The position numbers and the translations under genes were made by a program. Below are positions 19,054 through 27,468 of a stretch of DNA of 64,000 nt, one piece after another. Source of the stretch: Streptomyces aculeolatus (GTDB taxonomy: Bacteria > Actinomycetota > Actinomycetes > Streptomycetales > Streptomycetaceae); assembly GCF_020400605.1 (NCBI RefSeq), contig NZ_JAINRD010000002.1:434001-498000 (forward strand), written 5' to 3'. Position 1 is the stretch's first letter. Each line of letters begins with the position of its first letter. Below the pieces are notes generated by a model. The model was not told the DNA's origin and did no database searches. It worked only from the letters and a program-made list of their open reading frames with translations.

Positions 19054-20691
19054 CTAGCGATTCCCGGGGGCCCGCCCGGCCTGCTCCTCCCGCAGCCGGT
19101 AGCGCTGCAGCTTCCCCGTCGGCGTCCGCGGCAGCGCGTCCGTGAACAGGATCTCCTTCGGGCACTTGTACGGCGTGATCTCGCCCTTCGTGAACTCCCG
19201 CAGCGCCGCCTCGGTCTCCGGCCCCCGCACCACGCCCTCGCGCAGCACCGCGTACGCCACGACCACCGTGCCCCGCTCCGCATCCGGCCGCCCCACGACC
19301 GCCGCCTCGCGCACGTCGGGGTGGCGCAGCAGGGCGTCCTCGACCTCGGGCCCGGCGATGTTGTACCCCGCCGAGATGATCATGTCGTCCGCGCGCGCCA
19401 CGTACCGGAAGTACCCGTCGGGCTCGCGCACATACGTGTCGCCGGTGAGGTTCCAGCCGTCCCGCACGTACTCCTGCTGCCGCTCGTCCGCCAGATACCG
19501 GCACCCCGTGGGCCCGCGCACCGCCAGCAGCCCGGGTTCCCCGTCGGGGACGTCGTCCCCGTCCGCGTCCACGATCCGCGCCTCGTACCCGGGCACCGGC
19601 ACGCCCGTCGCCCCCGGGCGGGCGTCGTCGTCGGCGGCGGAGATGAAGATGTGCAGCATCTCGGTGGCGCCGATGCCGTTGATGATCCGCAGCCCGGTGC
19701 GCTCGCGCCACTCCCGCCAGGTGTTCGCCGGCAGGTTCTCGCCCGCGGACACGCAGCGGCGCAGTGAGCCGGTGTCGTGCGTGCCGAGCCCGTCGAGCAT
19801 CGCCCGGTACGCGGTGGGGGCGGTGAACAGCACCGACACCCGGTGCTCGGCGATCGCCGGCAGCAGCTTGTCGGGCCCGGCCTGCTCCAGCAGCAGTGCC
19901 GAGGCGCCGGCGCGCATCGGGAAGACGACGAGGCCGCCGAGGCCGAAGGTGAAGCCCAGCGGCGGGCTGCCCGCGAAGACGTCCTCCGGGACGGGCTTCA
20001 GCACGTGCACGGAGAAGGTGTCGGCGATGGCGAGCACGTCGCGGTGGAAGTGGACGCAGCCCTTGGGCCGGCCGGTGGTGCCGGAGGTGAAGGCGATGAG
20101 CGCGACGTCGTCGCCGGAGGTCTCCACGGGCGCGTACGCGTCGGGTTTGGAGTCGGCGAGGCGCAGAAGGTCGCCGGGGTCATCGCCGCCGTACGGGACC
20201 ACCGTCAGGTCCGCGACCTCCGCCCGGACCAGGTCGTCGAGCGAGCGGGCGTCGCACAGCGCGTGCCGTACCCGCGCGATCTCGCATATCCCGCGCAGCT
20301 CGTGCGCGCGCTGCGCGGCCAGCACGGTGACGGCGACCGCGCCCGCCTTCATGACGGCCAGCCAGCAGGCCACCAGCCACGGTGTGGTGGGTCCGCGCAG
20401 CAGCACCCGGTTGCCGGGCAGCACGCCGAGATCGTCGGTCAGCACGTGCGCGATCCGGTCCGCGCGGCGCTGCAGTTCGCCGTACGTCCACATCTCGCCG
20501 GCGGGGGTGTGCAGGGCGGGCCGGCCGGCGCCGAACCGCTCGACGGTGGCGTCGAGCAGCTCCGCGCCGCAGTTGAGCCGGTCGGGATAGCGCAGGCCGG
20601 GCAGCGGGAAGACCAGGTCCGGCCACTGCCCGGACGGCGGGAGGTGGTCGCGGGCGAAGGTGTCGGCGTGGGCGGAAGGCTTGAGCTGCAT
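19054..20691 (-). CDS. AMP-binding aromatic acid CoA ligase (2-aminobenzoate/benzoate type)
   Basis: 545 aa adenylate-forming enzyme: P-loop FTSGTTGRPKG followed by CVHFHRD, the ATP motif INGIGATEMLHIFIS, the hinge RADDMIISAGYNI and the C-terminal lysine in PRTPTGKLQR. The His-rich CVHFHRD and the ATEMLHIF pattern are those of benzoate/2-aminobenzoate-CoA ligases rather than long-chain acyl-CoA synthetases. It should activate an aromatic acid to its CoA thioester for the fused monooxygenase. Start ATG 20691. A 14-base operator copy lies 54 bases upstream, and the PaaX gene follows on the same transcript. Confidence 0.88.
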   Translation of the reverse strand: MQLKPSAHADTFARDHLPPSGQWPDLVFPLPGLRYPDRLNCGAELLDATVERFGAGRPALHTPAGEMWTYGELQRRADRIAHVLTDDLGVLPGNRVLLRGPTTPWLVACWLAVMKAGAVAVTVLAAQRAHELRGICEIARVRHALCDARSLDDLVRAEVADLTVVPYGGDDPGDLLRLADSKPDAYAPVETSGDDVALIAFTSGTTGRPKGCVHFHRDVLAIADTFSVHVLKPVPEDVFAGSPPLGFTFGLGGLVVFPMRAGASALLLEQAGPDKLLPAIAEHRVSVLFTAPTAYRAMLDGLGTHDTGSLRRCVSAGENLPANTWREWRERTGLRIINGIGATEMLHIFISAADDDARPGATGVPVPGYEARIVDADGDDVPDGEPGLLAVRGPTGCRYLADERQQEYVRDGWNLTGDTYVREPDGYFRYVARADDMIISAGYNIAGPEVEDALLRHPDVREAAVVGRPDAERGTVVVAYAVLREGVVRGPETEAALREFTKGEITPYKCPKEILFTDALPRTPTGKLQRYRLREEQAGRAPGNR

Positions 20692-20744
20692 GTCGGTACG
20701 CCCCCTAGGTCTGCCCTGCGGTACCTCATGGAGCGTAGCGTTGG

Positions 20745-20758
20745 CGTGACGACAGTCA
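20745..20758. promoter_or_regulatory. second copy of the CGTGACGACAGTCA operator motif
   Basis: An exact copy of 14 bases of the palindrome at 10695-10710, sited in the divergent promoter region between the CoA-ligase/PaaX operon and the acyl-CoA dehydrogenase. The right arm is less perfect here (GTCAAC instead of GTCACG). Candidate binding site for the PaaX-family protein, allowing self-regulation. Confidence 0.6.
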
Positions 20759-20907
20759 ACAGTCCGCGATATCCGGCCCGGCCGGACCTCGCACGCGCAG
20801 GGACACGCGCGCCGTTACGCACCGGACGCCGCCCCCGCGCCCGGCCCGACCGCCCCGGACGGCGGACGGCGCCGGGACGGCGGGCCACCGGCAGAGAGGA
20901 GTACCGC

Positions 20908-22077
20908 ATGTCGGAGCAGCACCAGCCGCAGCCGCGGCCCTTCGCGCTCGACCCCGGGCTGCAGGCGTGGTGCGCCGAGTTGCGCGCGTTCGCCGCCCGG
21001 CGGCTGCGCCCGCTGGCCGAGGCGGGCGAGCCCGGCCGCGTCAACCGGCCGCTCCTCGCCGCCCTCGGCGCCCCCGGCGACGACGGCGAACCCGGGCTGC
21101 TGGCCCGGGTGTTCCCCGCCGCCGGGCCGGTCTCCGCGCTCACGCTGTGCCTGCTGCGCGAGTCGCTGGCCCGCGAGTGCACCGAGGCCGAGACGGCGCT
21201 CGCGCTCCAGGGGCTCGGCGCGTACCCCGTCGTCCAGGCCGGGACCCCCGCGCAGCGGGAGCGCTGGCTGCCCGAGGTGACTGCCGGGCGCGCGGTCGCA
21301 GCGTTCGCGCTGACCGAGCCCGAGGCGGGCTCCGACGCGGCGGCGCTGCGGCTGGCCGCCGAGCCGGACGGGCCCGGGCGCTGGCGGCTGACCGGCGAGA
21401 AGAAGTGGATCTCCAACGCCCCGGAGGCCGACGTCGCCACCGTCTTCGCGCGCACGACGCCGGACGCCGGCGCCCGCGGCGTCACCGCCTTTCTCGTGCC
21501 CGCCGGCCGCCCCGGGCTGACCGGCGAACCGCTGGCCATGCTCAGCCCGCACCCCATCGGCACGCTCCGCTTCGACGGCGTCCCGGTCACCGCCGCCGAC
21601 GTGCTCGGCGAGGTCGACGGCGGCTTCCGCACCGCGATGGCGACGCTCAACCTCTTCCGCCCCTCCGTCGGCGCGTTCGCCGTCGGCATGGCGCAGGCGG
21701 CGCTCGACGCGGCGCTGGATCACGCCGGGCGGCGGGAGGCGTTCGGCGGCCCCCTGAAGGACCTCCAGTCCGTATCGCACACCCTCGCCGAGACCGCCAC
21801 CCGTGTTGAGGCGGCCAGGCTGCTGGTGTACGCGGCGGCCTCGGCGTACGACGCGGGCGCGCCGGACGTCGCCCGGCGGTCGGCGATGGCGAAGCTGCTG
21901 GCGACGGAGACCGCGCAGGCGGCCGTCGACGCGGCCGTGCAGATCCACGGGGCGCGCGCACTTGAGGCCGGTCACCTGCTGGAGCACCTGTACCGCGAGG
22001 TGCGCGCGCCGCGCATCTACGAGGGGGCGACGGAGGTGCAGCGGAGCATCATCGCCAAGGAGCTGTACCGCAGTTGA
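20908..22077 (+). CDS. acyl-CoA dehydrogenase
   Basis: 389 aa, complete FAD-dependent acyl-CoA dehydrogenase. Motifs: FALTEPEAGSDAAAL and ekKWISNAP in the middle beta domain, then AVQIHGARALEAGHLLEHLYREVRAPRIYEGATEVQ at the C-terminus. The catalytic base is Glu in IYEGATE. It alpha,beta-dehydrogenates an acyl-CoA, probably a ring-derived intermediate in the aromatic pathway given its divergent position from the CoA ligase and shared operator. ATG 20908 is preceded by AGAGAGGAG. The RidA-like gene follows on the same strand. Confidence 0.9.
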   Translation: MSEQHQPQPRPFALDPGLQAWCAELRAFAARRLRPLAEAGEPGRVNRPLLAALGAPGDDGEPGLLARVFPAAGPVSALTLCLLRESLARECTEAETALALQGLGAYPVVQAGTPAQRERWLPEVTAGRAVAAFALTEPEAGSDAAALRLAAEPDGPGRWRLTGEKKWISNAPEADVATVFARTTPDAGARGVTAFLVPAGRPGLTGEPLAMLSPHPIGTLRFDGVPVTAADVLGEVDGGFRTAMATLNLFRPSVGAFAVGMAQAALDAALDHAGRREAFGGPLKDLQSVSHTLAETATRVEAARLLVYAAASAYDAGAPDVARRSAMAKLLATETAQAAVDAAVQIHGARALEAGHLLEHLYREVRAPRIYEGATEVQRSIIAKELYRS

Positions 22078-22215
22078 CCCGCGGACGCACGGGGCCGGCC
22101 CCGGCCCGTACGCCGGCCCCGGCCGGCGACAGCCCCCCGACCGCCGCCGCGGCCCACCGCCCGCCCCTCGCCCGCCGACCAGAGCCCCGTGCCCACCGAA
22201 GGGAACCCCGCCGCC

Positions 22216-22614
22216 GTGTCCGTCCACCGCGTCAACCCCGCCGCCCTCGCCCGGCCCTCCGGCTTCAGCCACGCCGTCACCGCCACCGGCTCGACCATGG
22301 TCTTCCTCGCCGGGCAGACGGCACTCGACGGCGCCGGACGCATCGTCGGCGACAGCCTCCCGGCCCAGTTCGAGCAGGCGCTCGGCAACCTCCTCACCGC
22401 GCTCGGCGCCTGCGCCGGGGAGCCCGCCCACCTCACCCGCGTCACCGTCTACGCCACCGACCCCGAGGACTACCGCGCCCACGCCCCGGAACTCGGCCGC
22501 ATCTGGCGCCGGCTGGCCGGCGAGACGTACCCCGCGATGGCGCTGATCGGCGTCACCCGGCTCTGGGACACCGAGGCGCTCGTCGAACTGGACGGCATCG
22601 CGGTGCTGCCGTAG
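22216..22614 (+). CDS. RidA/YjgF-family protein, atypical
   Basis: 132 aa single-domain Rid protein: HRVNPAALARPSGFSHAV, FLAGQTALDGAG, and the C-terminal LVELDGIAVLP. Canonical RidA hydrolyses reactive enamines/imines using an Arg in a PARSCVEV-like strand. Here that strand reads YPAMALIGVTRLW, so the Arg is absent and this is a non-RidA Rid subgroup with uncertain activity. Rid proteins recur in aminobenzoate, aminophenol and tryptophan catabolic clusters as deaminases, so a role on an amino intermediate is plausible. I chose GTG 22216 (AAGGGA upstream) over GTG 22189, which lacks a ribosome site. Confidence 0.8.
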   Translation: MSVHRVNPAALARPSGFSHAVTATGSTMVFLAGQTALDGAGRIVGDSLPAQFEQALGNLLTALGACAGEPAHLTRVTVYATDPEDYRAHAPELGRIWRRLAGETYPAMALIGVTRLWDTEALVELDGIAVLP

Positions 22615-22791
22615 CGGGGGCCTCCGCCGCGGCGGGGGAGCCGCCCGCAGGTCGCGGTCCCGCTACGGGACGGCTGCGAGATGGCCGCAGTGCGGCGATT
22701 GCGTACGGCAACGAACTGGTGACCGGCGGCCAACATAGGTAGATTCGTGCGCATCCCCAACGACCGCACGCAGAACAGAGGTTACGCGTCG

Positions 22792-23688
22792 ATGGCTGAC
22801 CGCCGGCTTGAGCTCGGCCGCTACGAGGCACGCCTGCTGCTGTGGCTGCTGGAGGAGTCCGGCCACCGGCCCGACGTACCCGTGCGCACCGCCGCGTTCG
22901 GCCTGGAGCAGAACAAGCCGGCCCTCGGCGTCTCCGCCGTCATCTCCGCGCTGGCCGACCGCGGCCTGGTGGACGTCCACCAGTGGCCGGAGCACGTCCC
23001 CGCCGACACCTCCCTGCGCCCCGAGGGCCACGAGCGCGCGCTGCGGCTGGAGCGCGAGCGCCGCGACCCCGGCGCCCGCCAGGCGTACGCCGAGGACGCG
23101 GTGCTGCGCTGGGCTTTCGAGCACCGCGGCGACGACGCGCTGCTGCTGCGCGACTTCTTCGTCGCCGACCACGTCTTCTTCCACGGCGACGCCCTGCGGG
23201 CCGACGAAGTCCTCGCCGCGGCCCGCTCGTTACAGACCCTGGGCATGCTCGACCTCCTCGACGCCGGTGTCACCGGCGACGTGGTCACCGGGCAGGTCAA
23301 GCTCACCGAACGCGGCCTGGACTGCGGCCACGAGGGCCGGGGCCTCGCCGCGTTCCTGAGCCGCGAGCGCGACCGGGCCCCGGCGGGCGTCACCATCGGC
23401 AGGGTCGAGGGCGACGTCACCGTCATCAACAACAGCACCGTCACCGTCGCCGGCCGGCTGGCCGACGAACTCGCCGACCGGGGCCCCGCGCTCGGCCTCG
23501 GCGAGGAGCGGCTGCGGCTCCTGCTGCGGGACGCCGACGACATGCGCCGCGCCGCCGAGGAGGGGCGGCCGGGCCGGCTGCGGGCGCTGTTCGACCGGGT
23601 GCGCCACGAACTCGGCAGCGCCCCGGACACCACGGGCCGCCAGATTCTGCTCGAAACGGCGGGACGACTCGGCAGCATGCTCGGCTGA
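22792..23688 (+). CDS. uncharacterised winged-helix-like protein, first gene of an ATPase/membrane-sensor locus
   Basis: 298 aa, family not recognised. The N-terminal about 170 residues look like two winged-helix units (YEARLLLWLLEESG ... SAVISALADRGLVDV, then FFHGDALRADEVLAAARSLQTLGMLDLL ... GQVKLTERG). A Gly/Val beta segment at about 203-223 (EGDVTVINNSTVTVAG) precedes a charged helical C-terminus. There are no membrane segments. Codon 147 is TTA (23230-23232), the rare leucine codon read by the bldA tRNA, so translation may be developmentally limited. The ATPase gene follows 36 bases later. An in-frame GTG at 22747 is an alternative start. Confidence 0.75.
   Translation: MADRRLELGRYEARLLLWLLEESGHRPDVPVRTAAFGLEQNKPALGVSAVISALADRGLVDVHQWPEHVPADTSLRPEGHERALRLERERRDPGARQAYAEDAVLRWAFEHRGDDALLLRDFFVADHVFFHGDALRADEVLAAARSLQTLGMLDLLDAGVTGDVVTGQVKLTERGLDCGHEGRGLAAFLSRERDRAPAGVTIGRVEGDVTVINNSTVTVAGRLADELADRGPALGLGEERLRLLLRDADDMRRAAEEGRPGRLRALFDRVRHELGSAPDTTGRQILLETAGRLGSMLG
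23230..23232 (+). promoter_or_regulatory. TTA (bldA) codon in the winged-helix-like gene
   Basis: Codon 147 of the gene at 22792 is TTA. In Streptomyces this codon depends on the bldA tRNA, which accumulates late in growth. Only one other TTA codon was found in the window, at 27478 in the same neighbourhood. Confidence 0.85.
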
Positions 23689-23724
23689 CCGGGACGCCGC
23701 CGTGCAACGGGAGGGAAGCGGAGC

Positions 23725-25767
23725 TTGACCCTGTACGGACGTGATGCCGTGCTGCACGAGCTGGTGCCCCGGATGGTGGGGCTGCACCACACGAAGACCA
23801 AAACGGTGCGGCAGGAGCCGCGCGGCGAGCTGCCCCTCGTGCTGCTCCACGGCGGCCACGGCAGCGGCCGCACCGCCGTGCTGGACGAGGTGCGCGAGGC
23901 GTACGGGGACCGCGTCCCCGTCGCCGCGGTGGACTGCGCCGACGTCTACGACGGCGACGCCGCGGTCTCCAACACCTCGCCCACCGCGGAACTGCTGACC
24001 ACCCTGGCCCGCGGCCTGTGCACGCACCGCCCGGGCTTCGGCAGGCTCCGCCTGCCCCGGCTGCTCACCGGCCTGGTGGCGGTCAGCGCCTGGCACCGGG
24101 GGCACCTCGACGAGCAGGCGTGCGCCCGCGACCGGATGGTGGACCTGCTCGTCGACTGCGGGCTGGAGAAGGACCAGGAGCGGGCCCGCTCCTGGCCCGG
24201 CGACGTGGTCGACCTCATCGGCGGCTGGGGCAGCGACGAGCTGGGGCCGATCGCCGCCGCCGGCGTGCACCTCTTCACCGACCGCTATCTGGGCTTCCGG
24301 GAGAACCGCGCGACGCGCCAGTGGTACGCCGGCCTGGACGGCCTGCCGGCCGCGGGCCGCGGCGGCGACAACGTCTTCACCGTCCTGTGCCGCGGCTTCC
24401 ACCTCGGCGACGACACCCGCACGCGCACCGAGGGCCACCTCGTCGAAGCGCTGCTGGAGGACCTGCGCGCCGCGTACGGCGGCTGGCGGAACCTCAACGC
24501 CGCGCCCCGCCCGCTGGCCCTCCTCGACAACGTCCACACCCCCGCCGGCGCGCACCTGCTCGACCTGCTGCTCTCCCGGCGCACGGACGCCGACGAGCGC
24601 CCCGACCCGCTCGTCGTGCTCGCCACCGCGCTCGGCGAGCCGCGGGGCGCGCGGTTCGCCTCGGCCACCCGGTGGACCTTCGCCGACGTGCCCGAGCTGG
24701 CCGGCTGGCGCCGCCGGGTGCGCGGCTCCGCCTCGGCCGGGCTCGTCGTCCTGCCCCTGCCGCCGCTGGAGCGCGCCGAGCTGCTGTCGATGATGCACGT
24801 CGGCGAGGAGCGGGCGGTGCCCCAGGAAGTGGCCCGCGCCGTCCACCGGTTCACCGGCGGCAGCCCGCTCGGCTGCCGGATCTTCTACGACGCCCTCGAC
24901 GCCGCGCCGGAGCCGGCGGGCGTCGAGACGCACGAGCTGGCGCGGCTGCGGCTGCGCGGGGAGCACGTGACGGAGCAGATGCTCCAGGCGCTCGTACCGG
25001 CCGCGGAGCTGAGCGCGTACCTCGTGCTCCTGTGCGTCGCCCAGGACACCGCCGCGGCGCGCGCTCTGGCCACCGCGTACCTGACCCGGGACCACCAGGC
25101 AGGCGCGGTCGAGACGGTACGCAGCCACCTGCGCGCCGAGCAGTGGCCGCAGGCCGGGCGGCCGTTCGTCGCCGACGACTTCCTGCGCGCCGTGCTCGTG
25201 CACGAGCTGCGCCGCCGCCCGGCGCGCGCGGCGGACCCGCCGGTGTCCTGGCCGGAGCTGCACGAGCTGCTGAGCGACCACCACGGCGGCCGGGGCGAGC
25301 CCGCCACCGCCCGGCACCACGAACTGGCCGCGGGCCTCCCGGACGGGCCCGTGCGGTGGCTCGCCGACACCTTCCGCGACGCCGCCGCGGAGCGCTGGCT
25401 CGACGACCTCTGGCACATCGCCACCGCCCCGCACCCGCCCGACCCCGCGTGGGCCGACGCCTGCCGGGCGACGGCGTCGGGGGAGCGGGACGGCACGTTC
25501 GTCGGCGACTCCGTCCAGCGCTCGGTCAACCGGCTGCTGCACGCCGTGTGGTTCGCCGCCGACCCGCTGTCCGTACCGGACGCGCACCTGCGCGGCCGGG
25601 TCGGGCGGGAGCTTGACTTCCTGTCGCTGAAGCACCCGACGGGCAACAGCACGCTGTACGACGCGTCGCAGGAGTGGCCCGCGGCGATCAAGGACCTGCG
25701 CACGCCGGACTCGGTCGCGGGGGACCGGAACGGCGGCGGGGAGGGGAGGGGCGATGGCATTCGTTAG
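23725..25767 (+). CDS. STAND/AAA-like ATPase with variant Walker A, function unknown
   Basis: 680 aa. It starts with the GRDAVLHEL motif that opens many STAND-type NTPases. Residues 43-50 (GGHGSGRT) form a Walker A loop in which the invariant Lys is Arg49. A Walker B-like strand LALLDNVH lies near 262-270. The C-terminal half is helical, with VHRFTGGSPLGCRIF like the sensor/winged-helix boundary of STAND proteins. No toxin or protease domain is recognisable. With Arg at the Walker lysine, ATP hydrolysis is doubtful. Start is TTG 23725 with GCGGAG close upstream. The end overlaps the next gene by 14 bases, so the two proteins are probably made together. Confidence 0.75.
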   Translation: MTLYGRDAVLHELVPRMVGLHHTKTKTVRQEPRGELPLVLLHGGHGSGRTAVLDEVREAYGDRVPVAAVDCADVYDGDAAVSNTSPTAELLTTLARGLCTHRPGFGRLRLPRLLTGLVAVSAWHRGHLDEQACARDRMVDLLVDCGLEKDQERARSWPGDVVDLIGGWGSDELGPIAAAGVHLFTDRYLGFRENRATRQWYAGLDGLPAAGRGGDNVFTVLCRGFHLGDDTRTRTEGHLVEALLEDLRAAYGGWRNLNAAPRPLALLDNVHTPAGAHLLDLLLSRRTDADERPDPLVVLATALGEPRGARFASATRWTFADVPELAGWRRRVRGSASAGLVVLPLPPLERAELLSMMHVGEERAVPQEVARAVHRFTGGSPLGCRIFYDALDAAPEPAGVETHELARLRLRGEHVTEQMLQALVPAAELSAYLVLLCVAQDTAAARALATAYLTRDHQAGAVETVRSHLRAEQWPQAGRPFVADDFLRAVLVHELRRRPARAADPPVSWPELHELLSDHHGGRGEPATARHHELAAGLPDGPVRWLADTFRDAAAERWLDDLWHIATAPHPPDPAWADACRATASGERDGTFVGDSVQRSVNRLLHAVWFAADPLSVPDAHLRGRVGRELDFLSLKHPTGNSTLYDASQEWPAAIKDLRTPDSVAGDRNGGGEGRGDGIR

Positions 25768-27388
25768 ACGACGCCTGCGGGGCCGGAGGCGGCGCCCGCT
25801 GGGCCGGGCGGAGAAGGCGATCCTGGCGGTACTGGCCCTCGCGGCCGTCACCGCGGGGGCGGTGCTGCTGGTGGTCCGGCTGGGCGGCGGCGACCCGTGC
25901 GGCGACGGGCTCGTGGAGTCGGCGAAGGGCGAGGAGTGCGTCGGCGTCGCCGACGCCACCGCCGAGTCGCCGGCCTTCGAGCCGGGCGCGGAGGGGCCGG
26001 ACGAGCGGATAGCGGAACTGGTGCGGAAGGTGGCGGAGGAGAACCAGCGGGTCCAGGACCAGTGGGAGGAGCCGGAGGGCAACCCGGAGCCGTACGTGCA
26101 GGTCGCGCTCATGCTGCCGTTCAACTCCTCGGAGTCGAGCGCCATGACCCCCGAGGTCGTCGAGCACAGCCTCGCCGGCGTGCTCGCCGCGCAGATCATC
26201 GCCAACGAGCCCAAGGGCGGCGTCAACTACCAGCTCCTGCTGACCAACATCGGCAGGCACCTGTCCGAGTGGGAGCCGGCCGTCGACACCCTGGCCGGGC
26301 TCACCGGCGCCGAGGAGCCGGTCGAGGGGGACGCGCCGCTCGTCGGCGCGGTCGGCCTGCCCAACAGCGAGCAGGACACCCAGGACCTCGCCGACGCGCT
26401 GTCGGCGGCCGACGTCCCGGTCGTCAGCGGCGTGCTCAGCTCACCGGAGATCAGTGCGGACAAGCTCTTCAAGGCCGCGCCGTCGAACCGCGAGTCCGTT
26501 GCGGCCCTCGCCGGCTACCTCGACGAACGCCCGGGCGCGAACTCCGGATACCTGGTCTGGGACATGCGCGAGGAGGACAACTACGTCACCAACACCCGCA
26601 AGAACATGCGCGAGGTCTTCGGCGAGGAGTACCGGCTGGAGAACCGCAACAGCTCCTTCATCGGCAGCCAGGGCGACGACTACCGCGGTGCGCCGCAGCG
26701 CTTCTCCCCGGCCGCGCGGGGCATCTGCCGGCTGGAGGCGGACACCGTCTTCTACGCCGGCCGGGACTCCGACCTGCCGCACCTGATAACCCAGTTGTCC
26801 GCCGAGCCGGAGTGCGACGACTTCGACGCCGGGATCCGCATACTGCGCGTCGCGACCGGCCTGCCGGACGGCCTGATGGGGAAGCAGGTGCACGAGGACA
26901 TGGCCGAGGCCCGGGTCGTCACGGTCGGCGCCTCGGCGACGGACGCGCCCTCGTGGCGGGCGGGCGACGGTTCCGGCGAGCGCTTCGCCACCTTCGCCGA
27001 GGGGTTCGCGGAGGTCAGCGGGCTGCCGGGGGAGGCGCTGAACGACGGCTACGCGATCATGCACCACGACGCCTTCACCGTCGTCGCCCGGGCCACGGAG
27101 ACCGCGCTGACCGACGTGCAGGCGCCGGCCGGGGGCGACGCGGCCGAACGGCTGCCGTCTGCGCTCGACGTGTACAACACGGTCACCAACATGAAGGTGG
27201 TCGCGGGGGCCGACTCGTGCCAGGACTGCGTGTCCGGGGCAAGCGGCCAGTTCGGCTTCGACGTGGAGAAGGAGAACTGGCCGGTGTGCAAGCCGGTCCC
27301 GATCATCGAGTACCCGCGCCCGGAGGGCGCGGACCGGCCGCGGCTGTACCGGACCTTCCAGGGCCCGGACGGCAAGTGCCCGGCCTGA
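25754..27388 (+). CDS. membrane-anchored extracellular type 1 periplasmic-binding-like protein
   Basis: 544 aa. A very basic N-terminus (residues 1-18) precedes one transmembrane helix (about 22-41), so the rest is outside the cell. The exterior part resembles the Leu/Ile/Val-type branched-chain amino acid binding fold: VQVALMLPFNSSESS, LAGVLAAQIIANEP, VPVVSGVLSSPEIS, NDGYAIMHHDAFTVVARA. There is no lipobox and no permease or ABC gene nearby, so it is more likely a sensor than a transporter receptor. The C-terminal region has Cys pairs (SCQDC; CKP and KCPA) that could form disulfides. It overlaps the ATPase gene by 14 bases. Confidence 0.75.
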   Translation: MAFVRRRLRGRRRRPLGRAEKAILAVLALAAVTAGAVLLVVRLGGGDPCGDGLVESAKGEECVGVADATAESPAFEPGAEGPDERIAELVRKVAEENQRVQDQWEEPEGNPEPYVQVALMLPFNSSESSAMTPEVVEHSLAGVLAAQIIANEPKGGVNYQLLLTNIGRHLSEWEPAVDTLAGLTGAEEPVEGDAPLVGAVGLPNSEQDTQDLADALSAADVPVVSGVLSSPEISADKLFKAAPSNRESVAALAGYLDERPGANSGYLVWDMREEDNYVTNTRKNMREVFGEEYRLENRNSSFIGSQGDDYRGAPQRFSPAARGICRLEADTVFYAGRDSDLPHLITQLSAEPECDDFDAGIRILRVATGLPDGLMGKQVHEDMAEARVVTVGASATDAPSWRAGDGSGERFATFAEGFAEVSGLPGEALNDGYAIMHHDAFTVVARATETALTDVQAPAGGDAAERLPSALDVYNTVTNMKVVAGADSCQDCVSGASGQFGFDVEKENWPVCKPVPIIEYPRPEGADRPRLYRTFQGPDGKCPA

Positions 27389-27389
27389 C

Positions 27390-27450
27390 GAGGACGTACG
27401 GCGGGGACGTACGGCGAGGACGTACGGCGAGACCGGCGAGGACGTACGAC
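27390..27450 (+). repeat. 13-bp tandem repeat after the binding-protein gene
   Basis: Units G(A/G)GGACGTACGGC at 27390-27402, 27403-27415 and 27416-27428, then a shortened GAGACCGGC (27429-27437) and GAGGACGTACGAC (27438-27450). The array begins one base after the stop codon and ends just before the ribosome site of the methyltransferase gene. Each full unit has the self-complementary core GTAC. Confidence 0.8.
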
Positions 27451-27468
27451 GAGAGGCGGCAGCACCGC

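Noticed and set aside
22189..22215. Upstream GTG 22189 as start of the Rid protein
   Set aside because: No ribosome site precedes it and the extra residues lie before the conserved HRVNP start. GTG 22216 has AAGGGA upstream.
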